Shown: positions 36,005-48,807 of the stretch, piece by piece
How the letters are laid out: each line of letters begins with the position of its first letter
Numbering within the stretch: the stretch's first letter is position 1
NCBI GenBank assembly: GCA_000385055.1
Contig: ARRL01000001.1
Span: 202,354-266,353, forward strand
Direction: 5' to 3'
Length of the DNA stretch: 64,000 nucleotides
DNA from: a gamma proteobacterium SCGC AAA168-P09
GTDB taxonomy: Bacteria > Pseudomonadota > Gammaproteobacteria > Magnimaribacterales > D2472
Translations under genes and position numbers: made by a program
The notes under the pieces: model-generated
What the model was told of the DNA's origin: nothing
Databases searched by the model: none
Seen by the model: only the letters and a program-made list of their open reading frames with translations

Positions 36005-36889
36005 ATGGATGAAAAAAGAAATCTTTTAGAAAAATCTTTAAATTTATTCACCTTAAATAAAGTGGATAGAGATATCTATAGCTGGAATGGAAAAAACGTT
36101 GGCTGGGGTAGGGTTTTTGGTGGTCAGGTTATGGCTCAAACTTTGATAGCTGCATATAAAACAATCGATGTGGAGCATTATGCCCATTCCTTCCACTCTT
36201 ATTTTTTAAGACCTGGTGATATGGAAAAACCAATAATCTTTACTGTTGATAGGATAAGAAATGGAAAAAGTTTTTCTACAAGAAATGTAAAAGCACTTCA
36301 AGATGGGGAGGCTATATTTAGTTGCTCTATTTCATTTCAGAAAGACGAGAAGGGTCTCGAGCATGAAATTACTATTCCTGATGTTCCGGCTCCAGATGAG
36401 CTTAAGGATGAGATAGAAAATAGAGAGGTTCTTTTAAAAAAACTTAATATTGATAGCAAAGATATGCCCATGTTTTTAAGACAAAGAGAGATAGAAATGA
36501 GGCCTGTTGAAATTCAAGATTATTTTGAGCCTAAAAGGATGCCTCCATTTAAAAACACATGGATAAGACCAAAAGGAAAATTACCATCTGACCAAACAAT
36601 ACAACAAGCATTCCTGCTTTATATATCTGATATGGGTCTATTAGCTGCTGCAAACAACTCAGTTGGGGTAAATTTCTTAACTAAGAACCTTCAAAACGCT
36701 AGCCTTGATCATGCAATCTGGTTTCATAAAAAACTTGATTTAAATGATTGGTTTTTATATTCAATTGACAGTCCAATAACACGCAATGCAAGAGGTTTCT
36801 CTAGAGGGTCAATATTTGCTAAGAATGGTGAGCTGGTTGCATCTTGTGCTCAGGAAGGCTTAATCAGACTTTGGCCCGAAAAAAAATAA
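36005..36889 (+). CDS. tesB: Acyl-CoA thioesterase II
   Basis: A 294-residue double hot-dog thioesterase. WGRVFGGQVMAQTLIAAY and FHSYFLRPGDMEKPIIFTVDRIRNGKSFSTR make up the first hot-dog (about 25-105); the second contains the catalytic Asp region SLDHAIWFH (about 233-241) and ends RGFSRGSIFAKNGELVASCAQEGLIR, the TesB C-terminal signature. It hydrolyses medium- and long-chain acyl-CoAs in the cytoplasm. Its length matches Escherichia coli TesB (286). It converges with hemE with a 5-bp gap. Confidence 0.95.
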   Translation: MDEKRNLLEKSLNLFTLNKVDRDIYSWNGKNVGWGRVFGGQVMAQTLIAAYKTIDVEHYAHSFHSYFLRPGDMEKPIIFTVDRIRNGKSFSTRNVKALQDGEAIFSCSISFQKDEKGLEHEITIPDVPAPDELKDEIENREVLLKKLNIDSKDMPMFLRQREIEMRPVEIQDYFEPKRMPPFKNTWIRPKGKLPSDQTIQQAFLLYISDMGLLAAANNSVGVNFLTKNLQNASLDHAIWFHKKLDLNDWFLYSIDSPITRNARGFSRGSIFAKNGELVASCAQEGLIRLWPEKK

Positions 36890-36894
36890 AGTAA

Positions 36895-39635
<2,741 letters not shown>

Positions 39636-39662
39636 TTAAATATAATTGAAATATCAATGTGT

Positions 39663-39668
39663 TATAAT
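39663..39668 (+). promoter_or_regulatory. -10 box of gltB
   Basis: A consensus TATAAT lies 20 bp before the ATG at 39689. A transcript starting about 7 bp downstream would exclude the TTG at 39668, supporting the shorter GltB start. The -35 element is poor. Confidence 0.5.
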
Positions 39669-39688
39669 TGCTAAAAAACATTCTATTT

Positions 39689-42600
39689 ATGCCTGGATTA
39701 TTTAAAAAAAACGAATTCAAAGACAACTGCGGTTTTGGTCTAGTTGCAAATATTAATGGAGTTAAATCGCATAAAATTATTACTAGCTCAATAAACGCGC
39801 TTGTTAGCATGACACACAGAGGCGGTGTTGGCTCTGATGGCAAAACAGGTGATGGTTGCGGGTTATTATTTGATATTGATCATCAGTACTTCATAGATAT
39901 TATTAGCAAAGAACAAGGGATTGAGATTGAAGAAAATTTTGCAATAGCACAAGTTTTTTATAAAGAAGACCTTATTAAGACCCTTCCAAAAATAAAGAAA
40001 ATTCTTAAGAATGAAAATCTTCAACTTATTACACACCGTCTTGTTCCCACTCAAGAAAAAATCTTAGGAAAGATAGCATCTGAATGCATGCCTCAAATAT
40101 ATCAATTATTTATAAAGCCTATGAATAAGGATTTTAGTCAAGATATTTTTGAAACAAGCTTAATACATGCTAGAAAATTTATTGAAGAAATATATATGGA
40201 TGATGAAGTTCTATACGTATGTAGCATGTCTTCTAAGACAATAGTTTATAAAGGTCTTATGTTGCCTAATGCAATCAAAGAGTTTTATATTGATTTAAAT
40301 CAAGAAAATTTTAAAGCATCCACATGTGTCTTTCATCAGAGATTTTCTACAAATACAAGCCCAAGATGGCATTTAGCTCAACCTTTTAGACTCCTTGCAC
40401 ATAATGGAGAAATAAATGCAATTAGAGGAAATAGAAATTGGGTTAAAGCTAGATCATCTAAGTTTTTAACTCCATTTATTCCAAAAATTCAAAAGTTCAA
40501 GGAACTTGTTAATGAAACAGGCTCAGACTCATCATCCCTTGATAACATGATTGAACTTCTTGTTAAAGGAGGAGTAGATATTTTTAGAGCTATCAGAATG
40601 GTTCTTCCCCCTGCTTGGCAAAATATTCAAACACTTGATCCAGATGTAAGAGGATTTCATGAATACAATTCAATGCATATGGAACCGTGGGATGGTCCTG
40701 CTGGAATTGTTATGGCAGATGGAAAATGGGCTATATGCGTCCTAGACCGAAATGGTTTGAGGCCTGCTAGATTTCAATTAAGTAAAGATAACATTATAAC
40801 TATTGCTTCTGAAACTGGAGTAAATCCAATTGATGAAAAGGATATTGTGAAGAAAGGAAGAGTAAAGCCTGGAGGTATGTTAGCAATAGATACATCAAAA
40901 GGTATGATTTTTGATGAGATGTCTATCGACAACAACCTTAAGCAAAAATTTCCTTACAGGAAATGGTTAAAAGAAAACGCAATATATATTGAATCAAGGC
41001 TAGACTCATATGAAGGTCCAGGACTTAAAAAATTTGAACCATCTAAATTTTTACAATCATCAAAACTCTTCCTCTTATTTAAAGAAGAGAGAACATCGGT
41101 TATAAAGCCGCTAGCTATAGATTCTCAGGAAGGTACAGGGTCTATGGGTGACGATACGGCTCTAGCAGTCATGAGTAAAATGCATAGACAAATATATGAT
41201 TTTTTTAGGCAGCAATTTGCTCAAGTAACAAATCCTCCCATTGATTCTTTGAGAGAAGCAGCGGTAATGACCCTTGAGACCTGTTATGGTCCTGAGCTTA
41301 ATATATATGAAGAAACACCAGATCATGCTAAAAGACTTGTAACAACCTCACCTGTATTGTCTTATAGAAAGTTAAATTCAATTTTAAACAATCCTTACTT
41401 TAAATCTATTGAAATTAATTTATCTTTTAGTGAAAACTCTAACCTTGATACCGCAATCAAGAAACTCCAAGATGAAGTTGTTGCTAAAGTTAAAAAAGGA
41501 GCATCAATAATACATTTAATTGAAGATTTACCGCAAGAAGGTAACTTACCAATTAATGCATTATTAGCAGTTGGATCTGTTCATCAGCGTCTTGTAAAAC
41601 TTGGTTTAAGATCTGATGCAAACATAATAGTTACATCATCTTCTGCTAGAGACACACATCAGATCGCATGCTTAATAGGTTTTGGTGCAACGGCCGTATA
41701 TCCAACTTTGGCATATCAAACAATACTCGATCTTACTCATAGGAATGAATTAAAGGGTGATGCTCATGAAAATTGCTCACGCTACAGAAAAGGAGTTAAT
41801 AAGGGCCTTTTAAAAATTATTTCAAAAATGGGTATCTCAACTATTTCAAGCTATAGAGGTTCTCAACTTTTTGAAATAGTTGGACTTGATAAAGATGTGG
41901 TCGATTTATGTTTTACTAATACAGAAAGCAGAGTCAGAGGTAAAAAGCTAAAAGATTTAGATTTAGAATTAAGATCTCTAAATGAGAACGCACGTTCAAA
42001 TATTGCTGATATGAATGTTGGAGGATTGCTTAAGTATATTCATGGTGGTGAGTATCATACTTATAACCCCGAAATAGTTAAAAAACTTCAAGAGGCGGTT
42101 AATTCAGGTTCAAATAATATTTATCAAGAGTATGCTTCACTAGTAGATAATAGACCACCAGCAATGTTACGAGATTTATTAAAAGTTAATCCTGGTAAAG
42201 AAAAAATTGACATAAATAAAGTTGAATCGCAAAAAAAGATATTAAATAGATTTGATTCAGCTGGAATGAGTTTAGGCGCTTTATCGCCTAAAGCTCATGA
42301 AACATTGGCCGAGGCAATGAATTCACTTGGCGGACGCTCTAATTCTGGTGAAGGCGGAGAGGCTGTAGAGAGGTATGGAACTCTCAAAATGTCTAAAATT
42401 AAACAAATAGCCTCTGGAAGATTTGGTGTAACTCCACACTATCTAGTTAATGCAGAAGTGCTTCAAATTAAAATTGCTCAAGGTGCAAAACCTGGCGAGG
42501 GTGGTCAATTACCTGGTGGTAAAGTTAATAAGCTTATTGCAAAACTCAGATACTCAACACCAGGAGTGACTCTTATATCACCACCACCACATCATGATAT

Positions 42601-44122
42601 TTATTCTATTGAAGATTTAGCCCAATTAATTTATGACTTAAAAGAGGTAAATCCTAAGGCTTTAGTGTCAGTAAAGCTCGTTTCAGAGCCTGGCGTAGGA
42701 ACAATAGCATCTGGTGTTGCTAAAGCATACGCTGATTTGATAACAATCTCAGGCCATGATGGAGGAACAGGTGCAAGTCCGTTAACCTCAATAAGATATG
42801 CTGGTTCACCATGGGAGCTGGGACTTGCTGAGGCACATCAAAGTCTTAGAGATAGTGGCTTAAGGCATAAAGTTCGTCTTCAAGCTGATGGTGGAATGAA
42901 AACAGGTCTCGATGTTATTAAGGCTGCGATATTAGGTGCAGAATCATTTGGTTTTGGTACTGGTCCAATGATAGCAATGGGGTGTAAATATTTACGAATA
43001 TGCCATCTAAATAATTGCGCCACTGGAGTAGCAACACAAAGAGATGATTTGATTAATCATCATTTTGTAGGTGAGAAAGAGCGTGTTATGAATTATTTTA
43101 AATTTATTGCTGACGATGTTAGAGAGCATTTAAGTAAAATGGGGGTTAATAAGCTTGAGAATATTATTGGACAAACTCAGTATTTAGAAAAAATAAAAGA
43201 TTTAGATCAACAATATAAATCAATTGACTTAACGGATCTTCTTTTTAAAGATAAAGAACTGAATGAGTCATTTTATTGCACCTCAAATAAGAATAAGCCT
43301 TGGGATAAGGGGCTATTAGCAAGAAAAGTTTTAAAACAAATAAAATCTTCAGTTGATAAAAATGAATCAATCGATATAAACACACGAATATCAAATACAG
43401 ACAGATCATTTGGAGCATTAATATCAGGATATATAGCAGATAAACATGGCGAGGCGGGATTAAAAAAACCAATAACAATAAATTTAAAGGGTTCTGCAGG
43501 TCAAAGCTTTGGTTGTTGGAATGCGAATGGATTAATTCTAAATATAGATGGTGATGCCAATGATTATGTTGGAAAAGGAATGAATGGTGGAAGAATTGTA
43601 GTTAAAAATAGTCATGAGTATGCATCTTCTGAACATAATCCTTCTTTGGTAGGTAACACCTGTTTATATGGAGCTACCGGTGGAGAGCTTTTCATTTCCG
43701 GAAGGGCTGGTGAAAGGTTTGCTGTAAGAAATTCAGGCGCAAGTGCTGTAATAGAAGGAGCAGGTGATCATTGTTGTGAATATATGACAGGTGGTCATGT
43801 AACAGTCCTTGGTTCAGTTGGTGCAAACTTTGGAGCTGGTATGACAGGAGGTTTTGCATATGTTTTAGATGAGGATAGAACTTTTTTTGATAACTGTAAT
43901 AGAGGACTGGTTAATCTTGAACGGATTACAACTGAGGATATGCAATCCCATAGAAAGCACTTAAAAGAGATTATTAACAAACATTACAAGTATACGAACA
44001 GCCAGAAGGCTAAAGACCTAGTTGACGATTTTGATAAATATGAGCCTTATTTTTGGCTTGTGATTCCTGCAGCATCTAATATTCAAGATTTACTAAAGGC
44101 AACAACTGCAAACGCTGCTTAA
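39689..44122 (+). CDS. gltB: Glutamate synthase (NADPH) large subunit
   Basis: About 1477 residues. The ATG at 39689 gives MPGLFKKNEFKDNCGFGL, in which Cys14 should become the N-terminal nucleophile of the class II glutaminase after propeptide removal, as in other GltB proteins. HQRFSTNTSPRWHLAQPFR and LAHNGEINAIRGN complete the amidotransferase domain; GGRSNSGEGGE and the FMN/3Fe-4S region (MGCKYLRICHLNNCATGVATQ, about 1100) form the synthase barrel; the C-terminal beta-helix is rich in Gly (GGRIVVKNS, GGHVTVLGSVGANFGAGMTGG). It makes two glutamates from glutamine and 2-oxoglutarate with GltD. It runs opposite to gltD, aroB and hemE, whereas gltB normally lies in one operon with gltD. Confidence 0.97.
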   Translation: MPGLFKKNEFKDNCGFGLVANINGVKSHKIITSSINALVSMTHRGGVGSDGKTGDGCGLLFDIDHQYFIDIISKEQGIEIEENFAIAQVFYKEDLIKTLPKIKKILKNENLQLITHRLVPTQEKILGKIASECMPQIYQLFIKPMNKDFSQDIFETSLIHARKFIEEIYMDDEVLYVCSMSSKTIVYKGLMLPNAIKEFYIDLNQENFKASTCVFHQRFSTNTSPRWHLAQPFRLLAHNGEINAIRGNRNWVKARSSKFLTPFIPKIQKFKELVNETGSDSSSLDNMIELLVKGGVDIFRAIRMVLPPAWQNIQTLDPDVRGFHEYNSMHMEPWDGPAGIVMADGKWAICVLDRNGLRPARFQLSKDNIITIASETGVNPIDEKDIVKKGRVKPGGMLAIDTSKGMIFDEMSIDNNLKQKFPYRKWLKENAIYIESRLDSYEGPGLKKFEPSKFLQSSKLFLLFKEERTSVIKPLAIDSQEGTGSMGDDTALAVMSKMHRQIYDFFRQQFAQVTNPPIDSLREAAVMTLETCYGPELNIYEETPDHAKRLVTTSPVLSYRKLNSILNNPYFKSIEINLSFSENSNLDTAIKKLQDEVVAKVKKGASIIHLIEDLPQEGNLPINALLAVGSVHQRLVKLGLRSDANIIVTSSSARDTHQIACLIGFGATAVYPTLAYQTILDLTHRNELKGDAHENCSRYRKGVNKGLLKIISKMGISTISSYRGSQLFEIVGLDKDVVDLCFTNTESRVRGKKLKDLDLELRSLNENARSNIADMNVGGLLKYIHGGEYHTYNPEIVKKLQEAVNSGSNNIYQEYASLVDNRPPAMLRDLLKVNPGKEKIDINKVESQKKILNRFDSAGMSLGALSPKAHETLAEAMNSLGGRSNSGEGGEAVERYGTLKMSKIKQIASGRFGVTPHYLVNAEVLQIKIAQGAKPGEGGQLPGGKVNKLIAKLRYSTPGVTLISPPPHHDIYSIEDLAQLIYDLKEVNPKALVSVKLVSEPGVGTIASGVAKAYADLITISGHDGGTGASPLTSIRYAGSPWELGLAEAHQSLRDSGLRHKVRLQADGGMKTGLDVIKAAILGAESFGFGTGPMIAMGCKYLRICHLNNCATGVATQRDDLINHHFVGEKERVMNYFKFIADDVREHLSKMGVNKLENIIGQTQYLEKIKDLDQQYKSIDLTDLLFKDKELNESFYCTSNKNKPWDKGLLARKVLKQIKSSVDKNESIDINTRISNTDRSFGALISGYIADKHGEAGLKKPITINLKGSAGQSFGCWNANGLILNIDGDANDYVGKGMNGGRIVVKNSHEYASSEHNPSLVGNTCLYGATGGELFISGRAGERFAVRNSGASAVIEGAGDHCCEYMTGGHVTVLGSVGANFGAGMTGGFAYVLDEDRTFFDNCNRGLVNLERITTEDMQSHRKHLKEIINKHYKYTNSQKAKDLVDDFDKYEPYFWLVIPAASNIQDLLKATTANAA

Positions 44123-45189
44123 TTAAAAGCTTTTCTTAGACTATTTAGATTGTATTTATTGGTTTTGAAGGCTTGCCCTTTCTCATTAATCAAAATTAAA
44201 TTTAACTTACCCTGTGATACTTTTTTATCATTGAGAATATAGCCACTAAGATCATTGAATGAATATTTTGAGTAATCTATCTTCAAGTCTAATGACTCTA
44301 AGAGATTGATCATGTCATCAAGTTGATATAATTTAATGTGGCCTTCAAAAAAAGATATTTTTGCAGCTATAACCATACCCAAAGTTACAGCTGCTCCATG
44401 TGAAAGTCCTTTATATTTATTATGAGCCTCTATAGCATGACCAAAAGTATGACCAAAATTAAGAATTGCCCTAATACCATTTTCTTTTTCATCATTTGTC
44501 ACTATTTTTGATTTAGTTTTAATGGATTCTTCAATTATCTCTTCAAGTACATTTAATTTTTTTGATTTAATTTTTTCTGCATTTTTCTGTATAAATTTAT
44601 ATAACTTACTATTTCCAATAAATGCATATTTTGTAACCTCACCTAGACCAGACTTATATTCTTCATCCGAAAGAGTCTCTAAGAACTGAGTACTTATAAG
44701 AACAAGCGTTGGATTATAAAAGGAACCAATAAGATTTTTACCTTGGTTAATATTAATTGCAGTTTTTCCACCCACGGAAGAATCAACTTGGGCTAGAAGA
44801 GTTGTTGGTATTTGAATAAAATCAATACCTCTAAGATATGTTGCTGCACAAAACCCTGTCATATCGCCAACCACCCCTCCGCCCAGAGCAATCAAGCAAT
44901 CGGATCTATCAAATTTTAGATCAGCTAATTTTTCTAAAATATTTTTATAGGTATTAAAAGATTTGGATTTTTCACCTTCGTCTATTATATGTAGGTAGAT
45001 ATTTTTTTTACTCTTTAGAACTAATTTGAGCTCTTTAACATACTTCTTTGGTATACCTGAATCAGTAATAATAAGTACTTTATTTTTATATTTTAGATGA
45101 GCTAAAAGATTTTTTTTGTTCACTGCATTTTTAGCAATGATTACATCATATTTTGAAGGGCCTTTACCAGTTGTGACAATTTTAGCCAT
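44119..45189 (-). CDS. aroB: 3-dehydroquinate synthase
   Basis: A 356-residue NAD-dependent, zinc-containing enzyme that cyclises DAHP to 3-dehydroquinate, second step of the shikimate pathway. IALGGGVVGDMTGFCAATYLRGI (about 100-122) is the NAD-binding signature, QIPTTLLAQVDSSVGGKTAIN follows, and zinc ligands are in GLGEVTKYA, LNFGHTFGHAIE and LSHGAAV. It overlaps aroK by 8 bp, forming the usual aroKB pair, and its stop overlaps the end of the convergent gltB by 4 bp. Confidence 0.96.
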   Translation of the reverse strand: MAKIVTTGKGPSKYDVIIAKNAVNKKNLLAHLKYKNKVLIITDSGIPKKYVKELKLVLKSKKNIYLHIIDEGEKSKSFNTYKNILEKLADLKFDRSDCLIALGGGVVGDMTGFCAATYLRGIDFIQIPTTLLAQVDSSVGGKTAININQGKNLIGSFYNPTLVLISTQFLETLSDEEYKSGLGEVTKYAFIGNSKLYKFIQKNAEKIKSKKLNVLEEIIEESIKTKSKIVTNDEKENGIRAILNFGHTFGHAIEAHNKYKGLSHGAAVTLGMVIAAKISFFEGHIKLYQLDDMINLLESLDLKIDYSKYSFNDLSGYILNDKKVSQGKLNLILINEKGQAFKTNKYNLNSLRKAFN

Positions 45190-45691
45190 AGTTTTTAACT
45201 AATTTTATGATCTCTGCAGAAACTTCTTTGCTAGACTTGCCTTCAGTATTAACAACATAATCAGAAACCTCTTCATAAAGACTTTCTCTAGCTACATGCA
45301 GCTCTTTAAGAATCTTTCCTGGATCTCCATTTTTTAAAAGAGGCCTATCTTTATCTTTGGATGTTCTTTCAAGCTGAACTTCTATAGGTGTTGCTAAATA
45401 AAAAACAGTTCCTCTTGAAGAAAGAAGTTCTCTATTTAATTCTGAAAGAACTATTCCGCCGCCTGTAGATAATACAATAGAATTTTGTTGAACCATCTCT
45501 TCAAGAATTTGACCTTCTCTTTTTCTAAAACCTTCTTCGCCCTCAAGATCAAATATCCAATCAATCGAAGCCCCTGTTCTAGATTCTATTTCCTCATCCG
45601 TATCAAAGAAATTTAAAAATAGTTCACTAGAAATAATTTTTCCAACTGTTGATTTTCCTGATCCCATAGGACCAACTATAAAAATATTCAT
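45182..45691 (-). CDS. aroK: Shikimate kinase
   Basis: A 169-residue P-loop kinase that phosphorylates shikimate. Walker A GPMGSGKST lies at about 7-15; the shikimate-binding FFDTDEEIE and STGGGIVL are both present, with the lid KDKDRPLL. Length is normal. In most gammaproteobacteria pilM-Q separates aroK from the divergent mrcA/ponA gene; here only 105 bp lies between them and no pilus genes are present. Confidence 0.95.
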   Translation of the reverse strand: MNIFIVGPMGSGKSTVGKIISSELFLNFFDTDEEIESRTGASIDWIFDLEGEEGFRKREGQILEEMVQQNSIVLSTGGGIVLSELNRELLSSRGTVFYLATPIEVQLERTSKDKDRPLLKNGDPGKILKELHVARESLYEEVSDYVVNTEGKSSKEVSAEIIKLVKNYG

Positions 45692-45796
45692 ATATGATTT
45701 ATCTTTTGATTATAATTATTTTACCACTGAACTATAAAAAATAGTTTTTTTGATAATAAAAGATGTAATCTAGAGTAACAATATTCATAAAAACTT

Positions 45797-48238
45797 ATGT
45801 TGAAAATAACTAAATTTCTTTTTTGGATAAGCATTTCAGGTAGTGTGCTAGCAATAATCATTGTGTTGGGTTCATTTTTAACATTAAGGCCGTCTCTTCC
45901 AGAAATTTCACTTGTTGATGAGGCTCAGTTACAAATGCCATTGAAAGTATACACGGAGGATGGTGTCTTAATAGGTGAATATGGAGAAATTAAAAGAAGA
46001 CCAATTAGTTTTGAGGACATACCTCCATATATCAAGGATGCATTTTTAGCTGCAGAAGATGATCAATTTTTTTATCATCAAGGTATTAGTTATACAGGTT
46101 TAATTAGATCATTCATTAGATGCTTGAGTTACAGTGGGTGCTATGGCGGTGGTGGCACCATTTCAATGCAGGTAGTTAGGGGCTATCTTCTAACTAGAGA
46201 TCAAACAATTATAAGAAAGGTTAAAGAAATATTCCTAGCATTAGAGCTTGAAGGAGAGCTAAGTAAAGAAGAGATTTTTGAGTTATACGTTAATAGAAAT
46301 TTTTTTGGTAACAGATCTTATGGTATTGAAGCTGCTGCAAACACTTATTTTAATAAAAGCAGTTTAGATCTCACTTTATCTGAGTCTGCTGCAATTGCAG
46401 CAATGGCACAATCTCCATCAAGAATAAATGCTATCAAGGCTCCTGAAAGAACAAAACAAAGAAGAAATTGGGTTCTGTCCAGAATGCTTAAACTTAGAAT
46501 GATTGATGAAAATGAATTCAATGATGCTGTAAATTCATCACTAGCTATTTCAAGAAATATAGATTTATATGATGTTGATGGAAGATTTTTAGCTGAACTT
46601 GCTAGACAAGATATTATTTCAAGATACGGATTATTGGCATACAAGAATGGCTGGTCTGTATTCACTACAATTAATTCAAAATCTCAAGATAATGCAAATT
46701 TAAATATTGTTACTGAACTTGCAGAATATGATAAGAGACATGGCTGGAAAGAGGCACAAAATTTTATAGATTTATTCTCTAATGAGCAGCTTCAAAATTT
46801 ATCTGCATTAAATATTGATTTTCTTTCAGACGAGTCAATGTATTCCAATTCTTTTGATGATGAAACAAGCCTTTCAAATAATATTAATGTGATATTTGAA
46901 GATTTTCCTTTTTATAAAACACATTCAAAAGGCATAGTAATTAGTTTCAAAGACAATAGTCTTTTTTTCATCAATGAAGAATTAAAAATAGACTCAATTT
47001 CTTGGTCATCTGAATACGAATGGGCAAGAAAAAGAATTTCAATCAATCAAAGAGGACCTAAACCAAATTCATTTAAGGATTTTTTGAACGTTGGGGATTT
47101 TGTTTATTTTAAAAAAGAGGGAGATTTTTTATTATTAGATCAAATACCAGAGGCTGAATCAGCACTTGTTTCTATTAATCCGAGCACTGGAGCAGTTAAA
47201 GCCTATATAGGTGGCACAAGTTTTAATAGAAGTAACTTTGATAGAGCTCGCCTTTCTTATCCTCAATCGGGTTCAAGCTTTAAACCATTTATTTATGCTA
47301 CTGCTCTTGCAGGACAATATAATACATCGTCATTAATAAATGATGCGCCAATTGCTTTTGAGGATAAAAATCTTGAAAGTGTTTGGAGGCCTCAAAACTA
47401 TACTGGAAAATTTTATGGTCCAATCTCTATTAGAGATGCATTGATTCGATCAATTAATATAGTCTCTATAAAACTACTTAGAGAAATTGGAATAGGCAAA
47501 TCTCATAATTTTATTCAAAATTTTGGATTTGAGAAATCAAGACTGCCATCAGATCTTTCCTTGGCACTGGGCTCTGGAAATTTTTCACCAGTTGAGATGG
47601 CTCGTGCGTTTGGCGTGATTGCAAATGGAGGCTACTTAGTTGATCCATACTATATTTCAAAAATTGAAGACAGAGAAGGAAATATTATTTATTCGCATAA
47701 TGATTATATTAATCTTAAAGAAAATACAGAAATTAAAGCCTTCCCTTGGCTAAATACCCTTGAGATGAATATTAAAAAGCCATATTTTTTAATAGAACCA
47801 AAACATCAAACAGAACCAGTTATAGATGAAAGAGTTGCCTTTCTTATTAAGGATATATTACAAGAATTTATGCAGAGCGGAACTGCTGGTAGAAAGTCAT
47901 CTTTTCTAAATAGAAAAGATATTGCAGGTAAGACTGGGACTACTAATGATGCAGTTAGCACTTGGTTTTCAGGATTCCATGAGGATTTAGTAACAACTAT
48001 ATGGGTTGGTACTGATGATTTTTCTTCGCTAGGAGAAAATGAGTTTGGATCAACCATAGCTCTACCTATATGGTTAAATTATATGAGTGGAGAACTAAAT
48101 AACTTACCAAAAAAAGAAAAAAATATACCAGAAGGTTTATCCTTTGCAAGAGTGAATAAAAAGACTGGCAAGATTGATAACTCAGAAAATGTTAATACTT
48201 ATTTTGAGCTCATTCTGGATGAAAACTTAGAGAATTAA
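45797..48238 (+). CDS. mrcA: Penicillin-binding protein 1A (bifunctional peptidoglycan synthase)
   Basis: An 813-residue class A PBP. One N-terminal membrane helix (FLFWISISGSVLAIIIVLGSF) is followed by the GT51 transglycosylase domain with catalytic Glu in AAEDDQFFYHQGIS (about 80) and GGGGTISMQVVRGYLL; the OB-like insert typical of PBP1A comes next, then the transpeptidase with SGSSFKPF (SxxK, about 494), the SIN motif and KTGTTND (KTG, about 714). It polymerises and cross-links peptidoglycan at the inner membrane. It is divergent from aroK and convergent with slmA, with which it shares 4 bp. Confidence 0.95.
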   Translation: MLKITKFLFWISISGSVLAIIIVLGSFLTLRPSLPEISLVDEAQLQMPLKVYTEDGVLIGEYGEIKRRPISFEDIPPYIKDAFLAAEDDQFFYHQGISYTGLIRSFIRCLSYSGCYGGGGTISMQVVRGYLLTRDQTIIRKVKEIFLALELEGELSKEEIFELYVNRNFFGNRSYGIEAAANTYFNKSSLDLTLSESAAIAAMAQSPSRINAIKAPERTKQRRNWVLSRMLKLRMIDENEFNDAVNSSLAISRNIDLYDVDGRFLAELARQDIISRYGLLAYKNGWSVFTTINSKSQDNANLNIVTELAEYDKRHGWKEAQNFIDLFSNEQLQNLSALNIDFLSDESMYSNSFDDETSLSNNINVIFEDFPFYKTHSKGIVISFKDNSLFFINEELKIDSISWSSEYEWARKRISINQRGPKPNSFKDFLNVGDFVYFKKEGDFLLLDQIPEAESALVSINPSTGAVKAYIGGTSFNRSNFDRARLSYPQSGSSFKPFIYATALAGQYNTSSLINDAPIAFEDKNLESVWRPQNYTGKFYGPISIRDALIRSINIVSIKLLREIGIGKSHNFIQNFGFEKSRLPSDLSLALGSGNFSPVEMARAFGVIANGGYLVDPYYISKIEDREGNIIYSHNDYINLKENTEIKAFPWLNTLEMNIKKPYFLIEPKHQTEPVIDERVAFLIKDILQEFMQSGTAGRKSSFLNRKDIAGKTGTTNDAVSTWFSGFHEDLVTTIWVGTDDFSSLGENEFGSTIALPIWLNYMSGELNNLPKKEKNIPEGLSFARVNKKTGKIDNSENVNTYFELILDENLEN

Positions 48239-48804
48239 TTTTTAAATATATTGACGCTGAGCAAGTTCCATATATTCTCAATATAACTACTTGGTGAATC
48301 CTTAAATTTAGATCTGATATATCTTCCAACATTACCTTCAAGACAGGTTACTATCAGTTGAGCAGAAACCCCTGGAGTAGTTAGTAAATTTTCAGAGTCT
48401 TCTGCAAGCATTTGCTTGATTGATAATTCCAATCTTTCAAAAAATTGATTCACTGAATCAGATACATTTTGTTCATCTGAAGAAAGAGCTTCTCTTGATA
48501 TAAGTCTGGCAAAACCCTTATTTTTTTCAATAAAAATCATAAAAAATAAAAAAGTATTTTTTACTTTTTCTTTAGATTCTAAGTCAGATTTTTTAAGCTC
48601 AGAGCATTTGCTAAAAATAGCACCATCACAAAAAGAAAAAAGTTCTGCATAAATAGCTCTTTTACTTGGAAAATGTCTATACAAAGCCGCTTCAGTGATT
48701 TCTGATTTTTCTGCAAGAAGTGCAGTTGTGACTTTAGATAAATTTCTTCCCTCAAGAAGGCTTGCTAAAGATTGTAAAATAATATTTTTTCTATCATTTT
48801 TCAT
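48235..48804 (-). CDS. slmA: SlmA-like TetR-family nucleoid occlusion factor
   Basis: A 189-residue TetR-fold protein. [44 protein letters not shown] (about 9-52) is nearly the SlmA DNA-binding segment of Escherichia coli (ILQSLALMLES...[24 protein letters not shown]), and the C-terminal [18 protein letters not shown] corresponds to CEGMLSRFVRSEFKYRP. SlmA binds chromosomal sites and blocks FtsZ assembly over the nucleoid. The position directly behind algC (3-bp gap) is also seen in pseudomonads, where argB lies between them; argB is missing here. An ordinary TetR repressor is the less likely alternative. Confidence 0.8.
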   Translation of the reverse strand: [189 protein letters not shown]

Positions 48805-48807
48805 TGG

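Noticed and set aside
48235..48804. SlmA gene as the repressor of the 33077-33099 palindrome
   Set aside because: Its DNA-binding segment matches SlmA, whose known sites are of the form GTGAGTACTCAC, unlike the palindrome seen here.
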